This document shows, one piece after another, positions 37,412 to 45,590 of a DNA stretch of 64,000 bases. Both the position numbers and the translations under genes were made by a program. Each line of letters opens with the position of its first letter. The first letter of the stretch is position 1. The DNA is from Sphingomonas taxi (GTDB taxonomy: Bacteria > Pseudomonadota > Alphaproteobacteria > Sphingomonadales > Sphingomonadaceae), in contig NZ_CP009571.1 of the NCBI RefSeq assembly GCF_000764535.1, forward strand, positions 806,001 to 870,000, in the 5' to 3' direction. The notes under the pieces were generated by a model. It was given only the letters and a program-made list of their open reading frames with translations. It was not told where the DNA came from and made no database searches.

Positions 37412-38496
37412 GCCATTCCCCCCTGCCGCGCCGCCGCCGCGACGATGGCCGCCAATCCATCCCGCAGCGCGTCCTCGCCGGTATAGCGCCCGAAACCGAG
37501 CCTGATACTCGACCGCGCCTGCGCCTCGGTCATGCCGAGCGCGCGCAGCACGTGGCTCGACCGGCCCGAGCCGCTCGCACACGCCGATCCCGCCGAAAAG
37601 GCGAGATCGCGACAGTCGCTCATCAGCCGTGCCACGTCGAGCCCGTCGCGCCGCACGTTGAGATTGCCGCGATACCGTCGCGTCGCCGACCCGTTGACGT
37701 CCCATCCCGCCAGCGTCGCGGTCGCGATCGCCCAGAGCCGGTCGACATGCGCCGCATCGGCCGCAGCCCGCTCCGTCATCAGCCGCGCCGCGGCACCGAA
37801 ACCCGCGCACAGCGCCGGCGACAGCGTCCCCGAGCGTCCCGCCGCCTCCTGTCCGCCGCCGTGGATCAGCGGCGCCAGCGTCACGCCGTCGCGGACCCAC
37901 AAGCCGCCGATCCCCTTCGGCCCGTGCAGCTTGTGCGCCGACACCGCGACCAGATCGCATCCCGGCGGCACCGGCATGCGCCCATAGCCCTGCACCGCAT
38001 CGCACAGCATCAGCGCGCCTGCCGCATGCGCGAGTTCGGCGAGCGCCGCGATCGGCTGGAGCACGCCGATCTCGTTATTGACCAGCATCGCCGCGACCAG
38101 TCCCACCCCCGGCCCGATCGCCGCCGCGGCCCGATCGAGGTCGACCAGCCCGTCGTCGCCGACCGGCAGCACCGTCACCTGCCGTCCACGGGCCGCCTCC
38201 GCCGCGACGGTGTCGAGCACCGCGGCATGTTCGGTCGCCAGCGTGACGATCGCGCCGCCGGTCCCCTTGATCGCCCAGTTGAGCGCCTCGGTCGCACCGC
38301 TGGTGAAGCTGAGCGCGCCCCCCGCCGGCGCGAGCGCGGCCACCGCATCGCGCGCAACCTCGACCGTCGCCCGGGCGGCGCGGCCCGGCCGATGCGGCGA
38401 ATGCGGATTGGCATGTTGCGATTCGAGCCATGGCAGCATCGCCGCCAAGGCTTCGGGGGCGAGCGGCGTCGTCGCCTGATAATCGAGATAGATCAT
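37408..38496 (-). CDS. cysteine desulfurase (NifS/IscS-like), second of tandem pair
   Basis: A 362-residue class V aminotransferase-fold cysteine desulfurase beginning MIYLDYQATTPLAPEA. The PLP lysine is Lys189 (VSAHKLHGPKG) and the catalytic cysteine is Cys306 in GSACASGSGRSSHVL. It supplies sulfur from cysteine for Fe-S clusters or tRNA thiolation. Its start overlaps the end of the preceding desulfurase gene (ATGA) and its end overlaps the ferredoxin. The loop SACASGSG around the catalytic Cys is IscS-like rather than SufS-like. Confidence 0.92.
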   Translation of the reverse strand: MIYLDYQATTPLAPEALAAMLPWLESQHANPHSPHRPGRAARATVEVARDAVAALAPAGGALSFTSGATEALNWAIKGTGGAIVTLATEHAAVLDTVAAEAARGRQVTVLPVGDDGLVDLDRAAAAIGPGVGLVAAMLVNNEIGVLQPIAALAELAHAAGALMLCDAVQGYGRMPVPPGCDLVAVSAHKLHGPKGIGGLWVRDGVTLAPLIHGGGQEAAGRSGTLSPALCAGFGAAARLMTERAAADAAHVDRLWAIATATLAGWDVNGSATRRYRGNLNVRRDGLDVARLMSDCRDLAFSAGSACASGSGRSSHVLRALGMTEAQARSSIRLGFGRYTGEDALRDGLAAIVAAAARQGGMA

Positions 38497-39563
38497 GCCG
38501 CGCGCCGCGTCGTCTTCGCCATCTGCCGCCACGCCGCAACGAAGGCGTCGACGTCCGCCTCGCTTGTGGTGCGCCCGAAGCTCACCCGGATCACCTCGCG
38601 CCCGGCGGCCGCGTCCCAGCCCATCGCACCGAGCACATGGCTCGGCTTCATGGTGCCGCTCGAACAGGCGCTGCCCGCCGAGACCGCGAAGCCGGCGCTG
38701 TCGAGCAGGATGAGCTGCGCCGCCGCCGCGACCCCGCGCAGACGATACGATCCGATCGCCGGATGGCGCGGACTGTCGGCGGCGACGATCTCGCCCCCCG
38801 ACCGCAGGATCGCATCGTCGAGCCGGGCGCGCAGCGCGCCATGGTCCGGCTCCGCCTCGCCGAGCGCCGCGGCATAGCCGAGCGCGCCGGGCAGGTTCTC
38901 CGTCCCCGGTCGATAGCCGCGCTCCTGCCCGCCGCTGGGATGCAGCAGCGCGAGATCGCGCACCAGCAGCGCCCCGATCCCCGGCGGGCCCCCGCGCTTG
39001 TGCGCCGACAGCGCCACCATATCGGCCACCTCCGCCAGTTCGACGGACGCCGGCATCTGCGCGGCATCGATCAGCAATCGGCTGCCGGCGTCGCGCACCA
39101 GCGCAGCGATCTGTGCCAGCGGCTGCCGCACCCCCGTCTCGCTGTTCGCCCATTGCACGCAGACCAGCGCCGGCCCCGCCGCGAGCAGCGCCGCAAGCGC
39201 CGCCAGATCGACGATCCCATCCGCAGCCACCGGCGCCACGGCGGCATCGCCGCCGGCGCGCAGCACCGCATCATGTTCCACCGCGGTAACGATCCGCCGC
39301 GGCAGCGTCGTCCGCCCCAGGGCGATCGCAAGCGATTCGCTCGCGCCGCTGGTCAGCAGCGTCTCGCCCCGCCAGCCGTACGCCGCGGCGATGGCGCGTC
39401 GCGCCGCCTCCAGCGCCGCCCGCGCCGCGCGCCCCTCGGCGTGCGGCGACGACGGGTTCGCCCAGCGCGCCAATCCGTCGACGACGGCCGCGCGTGCGGC
39501 ATCGGTCATCGGCGTGGTGGCGGCGTGATCCAGATAGAGACGTTGGGACAGGATTCGTTCCAA
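38493..39563 (-). CDS. cysteine desulfurase (NifS/IscS-like), first of tandem pair
   Basis: A 356-residue paralogue of the following gene, beginning MERILSQRLYLDHAATTPM. The PLP lysine is Lys189 (LSAHKRGGPPG) and the catalytic cysteine Cys300 in GSACSSGTMKPSHVL. The two proteins clearly differ in sequence, especially around the catalytic loop, which suggests different partner proteins rather than a recent duplication. Transcription starts in the 80-bp gap shared with the divergent hydrolase gene. Confidence 0.9.
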   Translation of the reverse strand: MERILSQRLYLDHAATTPMTDAARAAVVDGLARWANPSSPHAEGRAARAALEAARRAIAAAYGWRGETLLTSGASESLAIALGRTTLPRRIVTAVEHDAVLRAGGDAAVAPVAADGIVDLAALAALLAAGPALVCVQWANSETGVRQPLAQIAALVRDAGSRLLIDAAQMPASVELAEVADMVALSAHKRGGPPGIGALLVRDLALLHPSGGQERGYRPGTENLPGALGYAAALGEAEPDHGALRARLDDAILRSGGEIVAADSPRHPAIGSYRLRGVAAAAQLILLDSAGFAVSAGSACSSGTMKPSHVLGAMGWDAAAGREVIRVSFGRTTSEADVDAFVAAWRQMAKTTRRAA

Positions 39564-39643
39564 TTGCGTGTCGGAGCCCGACGCCTATATAGCGCGCAAC
39601 GTTCTGCGCTGCACAGCGCGCCCCTTCTTACGTGGCGAGACCC

Positions 39644-40300
39644 ATGCCCGAAGTCATTTTTCCCGGCCCCGAAGGCCGTCTCGAAGGCCGTTTCGCGCCC
39701 GCTCCCCGTCCGCGCGCACCGGTGGCGATGATCCTGCATCCGCACCCCGCCGCCGGCGGCACGATGAACAGCCGCATCGTGCAGGAGCTCTACAAGACCT
39801 TCCAGCGCCGTGGTTTCGCAACGCTGCGCTTCAACTTCCGCGGCGTCGGCAAGAGCCAGGGGACGTTCGACAACGGCATCGGCGAACTGTCCGACGCGGC
39901 GAGCGCGCTCGACTGGGTGCAAAGCTTCCATCCGGAGGCGTCGACCACCTGGATCGCCGGGGTCAGCTTCGGCGCATGGATCGGCATGCAGCTGCTGATG
40001 CGCCGTCCCGAGATCCGCGGCTTCATCTCGATCGCGCCGCCCGCGAACATGTTCGACTTCTCGTTCCTGGCACCCTGCCCCTCCTCGGGCATCATCATCC
40101 AAGGCGAGGCCGACGAGGTCGCCACCCCTGGCGCGACGCAGAAGCTCGTCGACAAGCTGCGCACCCAGAAGCACATCACGATCCATCACGACACGATCCC
40201 GAAGGCGAACCACTTTTTCGAGAACGAGACGCCGGAGCTGATGCGCTCGGTCGACAAGTACCTCGACATGCGGCTCGACCCGAACTCGCCGATCCGCTGA
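39644..40300 (+). CDS. alpha/beta hydrolase family protein
   Basis: A 218-residue alpha/beta hydrolase beginning MPEVIFPGPEGRLEG. Features: ILHPHPAAGGTMN (oxyanion region), FNFRGVGKSQG, the nucleophile elbow GVSFGA (Ser) and the final His in KANHFFEN. This is the conserved short hydrolase that stands beside SUF/ISC-type genes in many alphaproteobacteria; here it diverges from the cysteine desulfurase pair, keeping that link. A GTG 12 bases upstream is an alternative start. Confidence 0.9.
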   Translation: MPEVIFPGPEGRLEGRFAPAPRPRAPVAMILHPHPAAGGTMNSRIVQELYKTFQRRGFATLRFNFRGVGKSQGTFDNGIGELSDAASALDWVQSFHPEASTTWIAGVSFGAWIGMQLLMRRPEIRGFISIAPPANMFDFSFLAPCPSSGIIIQGEADEVATPGATQKLVDKLRTQKHITIHHDTIPKANHFFENETPELMRSVDKYLDMRLDPNSPIR

Positions 40301-40361
40301 CGTCGACGCCGGGACCGCCCGATGATGCGGTCCCGGCCACGCTGGCGGTCGCTGGTCTCGA

Positions 40362-40754
40362 TCAGTCGCCGGTCAGCAGACCCTCGAAATCGAGGATGCC
40401 GGCGTGATATCGTTCGCCCCGCACCTCTTCGAGGATGTCATAGATCGCCATGAGCTTGTCGCATCCCTCGGCCGTCTTGCCATTCGTGTCGTCGGGATCG
40501 GCTAGAAACAGTGATTTGGCTTCATCCGCATCAGCGAGAACCGTCCGGTAGCGCTCTTCGCCGACCTTGTCCGCGACGGCGGCTAGCCCAAGTTGAATAC
40601 TTCGAAACTCGTTGTCGACCGACCGATGATAGCCGTAAGACGTCACCTCGGCGAAGCGCGGCGCCGCCGCCATCATGCACATGAGGAAATCCTGGATTTC
40701 GCTCAACTGTTCGGGGACGTACAAGCGCCCACCTTCCTTGCGCTGCGGTTCCAT
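40362..40754 (-). CDS. hypothetical protein, helical
   Basis: A 130-residue acidic, helix-rich soluble protein (MEPQRKEGGRLYVPEQLSE at the start) without a signal peptide. Codon use is less GC3-biased than in neighbouring genes and the upstream gap is AT-rich, so it may be a recent arrival. No family recognised. Confidence 0.65.
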   Translation of the reverse strand: MEPQRKEGGRLYVPEQLSEIQDFLMCMMAAAPRFAEVTSYGYHRSVDNEFRSIQLGLAAVADKVGEERYRTVLADADEAKSLFLADPDDTNGKTAEGCDKLMAIYDILEEVRGERYHAGILDFEGLLTGD

Positions 40755-40958
40755 ATTGCCTCACTGTTTCATGACATACGTATGGTCGTATCCCGCCCTC
40801 CCTTCCGGTTACGGTAGGAACATATCAGCAACATTTTCCAACAAAGCAAATGCGTATTACGGCACGCTGGCACCAGATCGCCGACGTGGTTGATATCGGG
40901 AGATTCTATCTTTGCTCTTATCGTCGACGGTCGACGCGCATGCCCGGCGACTCGGCCG

Positions 40959-41138
40959 TTAAAATTGCCAGATCACCACATTGCCGAGCAATACCGCCGC
41001 CATCACCAGCAACAGGATGGCCTTCCGGCGATCCCCGCCGCGGGCGAGCAGCGCGCCACCGCCGATCAGGCAGGCGAAGCAGCCGAGCATGGCGATGGCC
41101 GGGGCGGCGTTGGCGATCGATCCGAGAAGCGCTTGCAT
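40959..41138 (-). CDS. small two-helix membrane protein
   Basis: A 59-residue protein starting MQALLGSIANAAPAIAMLGC, with two hydrophobic helices (residues 8-33 and 38-58) separated by a basic turn GGDRRKA. It is the type of tiny inner-membrane protein conserved near metabolic genes in sphingomonads. It follows the threonine dehydratase gene by 65 bp on the same strand. Function unknown. Confidence 0.65.
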   Translation of the reverse strand: MQALLGSIANAAPAIAMLGCFACLIGGGALLARGGDRRKAILLLVMAAVLLGNVVIWQF

Positions 41139-41203
41139 TACGATAATTTGCCTCTCACCGCCTGCAATGTCGAGGCGACGCGCGCGCGTGACCGCGTAGC
41201 GCG

Positions 41204-42163
41204 CTAGCCGATCGCCCGCGCATAAGCGTCGATGTCGACGTTGCCGCCCGAAAGGATCACGAGCAGCCCCGGCTCCGCCGCGACCTTGCCCGCGAGCACC
41301 GCTGCCAGCGCCACCGCGCCGCCCGGCTCGATCACCAGCCGCAAATTCTCCGCCGCCCAGCGCTGCGCCGCCGCGGTCTCCGCCTCGCTCACCGCCACGC
41401 CGGTCGCATCGCGCCGCGACAGCACGTCGAAGGTCAGCGGCGACACGCGCTGCGTCTGCAAGGCATCGCACGCAGTTGGCGGCGGATTGGGGCCGACCGG
41501 CTCGATCCACGACGCCTCCAGCGAGCGGCGCATGTCGTCCCAGCCCTCGGGCTCGACGACCGTCACCGCGCTGTCCTTGAGCGCCAGCGCGAGCCCGGCC
41601 GCCAGCCCGCCGCCGCCGCAGGGTACGACGACGCGAGCCGGAACGCCCAGCCCCAGCGCCGCCATCTGCGCCGCCGCCTCGATCCCCGCGCTGCCCTGTC
41701 CCTCGATGATCCACGGATCGTCGAAGCTCGGCACCAGCGTCGCGCCGCGCGCTTCGGCGAGTCGGGCGGCGATGCCTTCGCGGCTCTCGGTGACGCGATC
41801 GTAGCGCACCACTTCGGCGCCGAGAGCCAGCGTCGCCGCCAGCTTGGCGTGCGGCGCATCCGCGGGCATCACGATCGTCGCGGCGATGCCCAGCCGCCGC
41901 GCCGCCCAGGCGATCCCCTGCGCGTGGTTCCCCGAGGAGAAGGCGACCACCCCGCGCCGCCGCGCATCCTCGTCCAATGCGGTGAGCCGATGCCAGGCGC
42001 CGCGAATCTTGAACGCCCCGATCGGCTGCAGCGACTCCGCCTTGAACGCCACGTCCAAGCCGTTGATTTCGCGCACATAAAGTGGCGTCGGCGGCAGGAT
42101 CCTGGCGATCTTTTCGGCCGCGTCGCGCACCCCGGCGCGCGTCGGTTGTCGCAAAAACGTCAC
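41204..42163 (-). CDS. threonine/serine dehydratase (PLP, no ACT domain)
   Basis: A 319-residue fold-type II PLP enzyme deaminating threonine or serine to the 2-oxo acid. The PLP lysine is Lys52 in GAFKIRGAW, followed by FSSGNHAQG, and the phosphate loop is CGGGGLAAG. It ends LLVILSGGNVD without an ACT regulatory domain, so it is the catabolic/serine-racemase-like short form rather than the biosynthetic IlvA. It is divergent from the PLP decarboxylase gene, sharing a 109-bp gap that should hold both promoters. Confidence 0.9.
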   Translation of the reverse strand: MTFLRQPTRAGVRDAAEKIARILPPTPLYVREINGLDVAFKAESLQPIGAFKIRGAWHRLTALDEDARRRGVVAFSSGNHAQGIAWAARRLGIAATIVMPADAPHAKLAATLALGAEVVRYDRVTESREGIAARLAEARGATLVPSFDDPWIIEGQGSAGIEAAAQMAALGLGVPARVVVPCGGGGLAAGLALALKDSAVTVVEPEGWDDMRRSLEASWIEPVGPNPPPTACDALQTQRVSPLTFDVLSRRDATGVAVSEAETAAAQRWAAENLRLVIEPGGAVALAAVLAGKVAAEPGLLVILSGGNVDIDAYARAIG

Positions 42164-42272
42164 TTTTCGTCCTTTCCTACGCTAACCCACTTTACATGGG
42201 GGTCGGACGACCATAGATCGCGCCTCCGCTGCCCCATGGGACTTCCAACCGCAAGGCAGCTTTTGTCACCGT

Positions 42273-43541
42273 ATGCCGAAAGGCAATTGGAGGTCCCTTG
42301 AATTGGCCAAGCACCATAGCGCGCTGGGGTTAGCGCCCCTCTCGACCGCCCGTTCCGCCTTTAGCCGCACGGGCATCGACATCGCCAAGAGCCGACCGGT
42401 CGATCCGGTCACGCTCGTTCGCCCGCACGCCGCTGCGCGCGCCGCCCGCTTCTTCGTCGAGAAGTTTCCGGGCCGCTCGATGTATGCCGTGAAGGCGAAC
42501 CCCAGCCCGGACCTGCTCAAGGTCCTCTGGGACAATGGCATCACGCATTACGATACGGCATCGATCGCGGAAGTGCGTCTGGTCAAGGCGACGCTGCCGG
42601 AGGCGACCTGCTGCTTCATGCATCCGGTCAAGTCGGAAGAGGCGATCGCCGAGGCGTATTTCGTCCACGACGTGAAGACGTTCTCGCTCGACAGCATGGA
42701 AGAGCTGGCGAAGATCGTCCGTGCGACCGACGGCGCCACCGACCTCACGCTCTGCGCGCGGCTGCGCGTCTCGTCCGAATATGCCAAGCTCAGCCTGGGC
42801 TCGAAGTTCGGCGTCGGTCCCGGCGAGAGCAAGGAATTGCTGATCGCCACCCGCCAGGTCGCGGACGCGCTCGGCATCTGCTTCCACGTCGGCAGCCAGA
42901 CGATGTCGCCGGACGCCTATACCAATGCGATGGAGCGCGCCCGCGCGGCGATCGTCGAGGCGGCGGTGACCGTGGACGTCATCGACGTCGGCGGCGGCTT
43001 CCCCTCGGCCTATCCCGGCATGACCCCGCCGCCGCTGGAGCGGTTCTTCGAAACGATCCACCGCGCGTTCGAGAGCCTGCCGATCAGCTATTCGGCCGAA
43101 TTGTGGGCCGAGCCGGGCCGGTCGCTGAGCGCCGAATATGCCTCGGTCGTGGTGCGCGTCGAGCGTCGCCGCGGCACCGAGCTGTACATCAACGACGGCG
43201 CCTATGGCACGTTGTTCGATGCGGCGCACATCGGCTGGAAATATCCGGTACAGCTGCTGCGCGAGCCGGATTCGGACGCGCGCGACATGGACTTCGCCTT
43301 CTGGGGTCCGACCTGCGACGATCTCGATTACATGCAGGGGCCGTTCCCGCTGCCCGCGGACACGGTCGCCGGCGATTATTTCGAGATCGGCATGCTCGGG
43401 GCGTACGGCTCCGCGATGCGGACCGCGTTCAACGGCTTCGGCACCGGCGACACGGTCGTCGCGTCCGACGAGCCGATGCTGTCGGTCTATCTCGACGACG
43501 AGATCGCCGACGTGCGCACGAACAACGTCGTAAAGCTGTAA
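42273..43541 (+). CDS. PLP-dependent (fold III) ornithine/lysine decarboxylase-like protein
   Basis: A fold-type III decarboxylase of the eukaryotic-ODC/bacterial lysine-ornithine type, up to 422 residues. The PLP lysine is in YAVKANPSP (Lys74), the phosphate-binding glycines in DVGGGFPSAYPG, AEPGRSLSAEYA follows, and the catalytic cysteine is in WGPTCDDLDYM (Cys348). It should make putrescine and/or cadaverine. The start is doubtful: ATG 42273 has no SD, whereas a TTG at 42303 follows GGAGG (42289-42293) at good spacing and would shorten the protein by ten residues. It precedes a deoxyhypusine-synthase-like gene by 114 bp, and the two probably form a polyamine unit. Confidence 0.9.
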   Translation: MPKGNWRSLELAKHHSALGLAPLSTARSAFSRTGIDIAKSRPVDPVTLVRPHAAARAARFFVEKFPGRSMYAVKANPSPDLLKVLWDNGITHYDTASIAEVRLVKATLPEATCCFMHPVKSEEAIAEAYFVHDVKTFSLDSMEELAKIVRATDGATDLTLCARLRVSSEYAKLSLGSKFGVGPGESKELLIATRQVADALGICFHVGSQTMSPDAYTNAMERARAAIVEAAVTVDVIDVGGGFPSAYPGMTPPPLERFFETIHRAFESLPISYSAELWAEPGRSLSAEYASVVVRVERRRGTELYINDGAYGTLFDAAHIGWKYPVQLLREPDSDARDMDFAFWGPTCDDLDYMQGPFPLPADTVAGDYFEIGMLGAYGSAMRTAFNGFGTGDTVVASDEPMLSVYLDDEIADVRTNNVVKL

Positions 43542-43561
43542 CGCCAACGCTATAACCGATT

Positions 43562-43604
43562 GTCTTCCCTCCTCCCGCTTCGGCGGGAGGGGCGGCCCCT
43601 GGGT
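43562..43604. repeat. palindromic repeat between the polyamine genes
   Basis: TCCCTCCTCCCGCTTCGGCGGGAGGGGCGGCCCCTGGG: a CCTCCCGC-TTCG-GCGGGAGG stem with a TTCG tetraloop. It belongs to the CCCTC-type repeats in the window and could modulate read-through from the decarboxylase into the deoxyhypusine-synthase-like gene. Confidence 0.7.
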
Positions 43605-43655
43605 TTCCGCGTCCCCAATGTTGAACGACGACGGCTGGATAGCCAAAGGCGAACC

Positions 43656-44738
43656 ATGACCGACACGCTGAACAAGACCGCCGGCGCCAACGCGCCGATC
43701 AACGACAACCGCAAGGCCGAACTGCTCTCGAAGCAGGTCAAGCATATCGACATCAAGAGCTTCGACGCGCGCCCGATCGTCGACGCGATGGCCGACATGA
43801 GCTTCACCAGCCGCGATCTCGGCCGCGCGACCAATATCTACAACCAGATGCTAGCCGACAAGGATTGCTCGATCTTCCTCGTCATCGCCGGTTCGACCTC
43901 GGCCGGCGGCTGCATGGACCTCTATGCCGAGCTGGTGCGCAACAACATGGTCGACGGCATCGTCGCGACCGGCGCGACCATCGTCGACATGGATTTCTTC
44001 GAAGGGCTCGGCCACAAGCATTATCAGGCGCTCGAGATCCCCGACGACGATACGCTGCGCTCGCTCTACATCGACCGTATCTACGATACCTATATCGACG
44101 AGGAAGCGCTCCAGAACGTCGACCACACGATCTTCGAGATCGCCGAGAGCCTCGAGCCGCGCGCCTATTCGAGCCGCGCCTTCATCCGCGAGATGGGCAA
44201 GTATCTCGTCGAGCATGGCAAGAAGGACAACAGCCTCGTCAAGCTTGCCTATGAGCATGACGTGCCGATCTTCTGCCCGGCGTTCGTCGATTCGTCGGCG
44301 GGCTTCGGCCTCGTCAAGCATCAGGTCGATGCCGCCAAGGCGGGTCGTCCGTATCTGATGATCGACGCGGTGGCGGACTTCCGCGAGCTGACCGAGATCA
44401 AGATCCAGGCGGGCACCACCGGCCTGCTGATGATCGGCGGCGGCGTGCCGAAGAACTTCATCCAGGACACCGTGGTCTGCGCCGAAATCCTCGGTCACGA
44501 CGACGTCCAGGTCCACAAATATGCGGTGCAGATCACCGTCGCCGACGTCCGCGACGGCGCCTGTTCGTCCTCGACGCTGCAGGAAGCGGCAAGCTGGGGC
44601 AAGGTCAACACCGGCATCGAGCAGATGGTGTTCGCCGAGGCCGGCTCGGTGATGCCGCTGCTGGCGTCTGACGCCTATCACCGTGGCCTGTGGAAGGACC
44701 GCCCGGTCCACCGCTGGGGTGCAATCTTCGACAAGTAA
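43656..44738 (+). CDS. deoxyhypusine synthase family protein (possible homospermidine synthase)
   Basis: A 360-residue homologue of deoxyhypusine synthase, the eukaryotic/archaeal enzyme that moves an aminobutyl group from spermidine to eIF5A. Family features are the NAD-binding IAGSTSAGGCMDLYAELV, HDVPIFCPAFVDSSAGF, MIGGGVPKNFI and the active-site lysine in EAASWGK (Lys316), where the conserved WGK lysine forms the imine with the aminobutyl group. Bacteria have no eIF5A, so the natural acceptor should be different; plant homospermidine synthases arose from this family by using putrescine, and the decarboxylase gene directly upstream suggests putrescine here too. That role is inference. The start is the ATG at 43656. 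Confidence 0.9.
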   Translation: MTDTLNKTAGANAPINDNRKAELLSKQVKHIDIKSFDARPIVDAMADMSFTSRDLGRATNIYNQMLADKDCSIFLVIAGSTSAGGCMDLYAELVRNNMVDGIVATGATIVDMDFFEGLGHKHYQALEIPDDDTLRSLYIDRIYDTYIDEEALQNVDHTIFEIAESLEPRAYSSRAFIREMGKYLVEHGKKDNSLVKLAYEHDVPIFCPAFVDSSAGFGLVKHQVDAAKAGRPYLMIDAVADFRELTEIKIQAGTTGLLMIGGGVPKNFIQDTVVCAEILGHDDVQVHKYAVQITVADVRDGACSSSTLQEAASWGKVNTGIEQMVFAEAGSVMPLLASDAYHRGLWKDRPVHRWGAIFDK

Positions 44739-44752
44739 GCCATACCTAAGTC

Positions 44753-44906
44753 CTCCCCCGCCAGGGGGAGATGGCACGGCCAAGCCGTGACGGAGGGGGA
44801 GGACAGGGCGAAGCTTCGTTATGGAGCTGCCACCCTGTCCTCCCCCTCAACCGTTCGGCTAACGCCGAACGGTTCCCCTCCCCCTTGCGGGGGAGGAATG
44901 GTGGAT
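44753..44906. repeat. stacked REP-like hairpins
   Basis: The DHS-MAPEG gap holds CCTCCCCCGCCAGGGGGAG, CACGGCCAAGCCGTG, a perfect 16-bp stem (GAGGGGGAGGACAGGG at 44793-44808 with 44833-44848), a perfect 11-bp stem AACCGTTCGGC (44849-44859 with 44864-44874, loop TAAC), and CCCTCCCCCTTGCGGGGGAGG. Outer CCTCCCCC and GGGGGAGG ends pair as well, so the whole can fold as a branched structure of about 150 nt. Confidence 0.8.
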
Positions 44907-44956
44907 ATTGCGCCTGCCCTTCCGATCCGGCACTTTGATGCGAAAGGGAGCCACCG

Positions 44957-45382
44957 ATGCACGCCGAAATCCTGCGCCCGATGGCGGCGCTCGTCGCCTG
45001 GACGCTCGTCATGCTGGTCTGGATGCTCGCCACCCGCCTGCCGGCGATGAAGGCCGCCGGTCTCCGCCTCGGCACGCTCGTCGGCACCAAGCCGTCCGAT
45101 GCCGACCGCGGCCTGCCACCCCAGGCGCAGTGGAAGGCCCACAATTACAATCACCTTCACGAACAGCCGACGCTGTTCTACGCGATCTGCACGGTGATCG
45201 CGCTCAGCGGCACCGGCAACGGCGTCAACGCCGCGATCGCCTGGGCCTATGTCGGCCTGCGCGTCATACATTCGCTGGTACAGGCGACCACGAACAAGGT
45301 AGGGCCTCGCTTCATGCTCTTCATCGCCTCCAGCCTCGCGCTCGCCGCGCTCACCCTCCACGCCGTCATGGCGGTATTCTGA
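44957..45382 (+). CDS. MAPEG family membrane protein
   Basis: A 141-residue protein with four hydrophobic helices. The motif HNYNHLHEQPTLFYAICTVIAL (its start reads KAHNYNHLHEQPTLFY) with later AWAYVGLRVIHSLVQA is the MAPEG signature (E-x-P...R-x-xH). Eukaryotic members act in eicosanoid and glutathione metabolism; bacterial ones have unknown roles. Its stop overlaps the next small gene. Confidence 0.88.
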   Translation: MHAEILRPMAALVAWTLVMLVWMLATRLPAMKAAGLRLGTLVGTKPSDADRGLPPQAQWKAHNYNHLHEQPTLFYAICTVIALSGTGNGVNAAIAWAYVGLRVIHSLVQATTNKVGPRFMLFIASSLALAALTLHAVMAVF

Positions 45383-45567
45383 TGGCCAAGGGTGAGGTAT
45401 TCGAACGCCACCGCCAGCCGTGGACGCAGGACGAGATCCAGAAGCTCCACCAGTTCGCCAAGAAGGGCATGGCGCTGAAGGCGATCGCCAAGGCGCTCAA
45501 GCGCAGCGAGGAATCGACCAAGGATCGCGCCAAGGCAGACAATCTGTCGATCGCCAAGCTGCGCTAA
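45382..45567 (+). CDS. small HTH-like protein coupled to MAPEG
   Basis: A 61-residue basic protein starting at the ATG that overlaps the MAPEG stop by one base (TGATG). The pattern WTQDEIQKLHQFAKKGMALKAIAKALKRSEESTKDRAK looks like a Myb/SANT- or GcrA-type helix-turn-helix that could bind DNA. No family assignment is possible by eye. It converges on asnB. Confidence 0.7.
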   Translation: MAKGEVFERHRQPWTQDEIQKLHQFAKKGMALKAIAKALKRSEESTKDRAKADNLSIAKLR

Positions 45568-45590
45568 GCGCCTCCCGAACCGGACGACGC

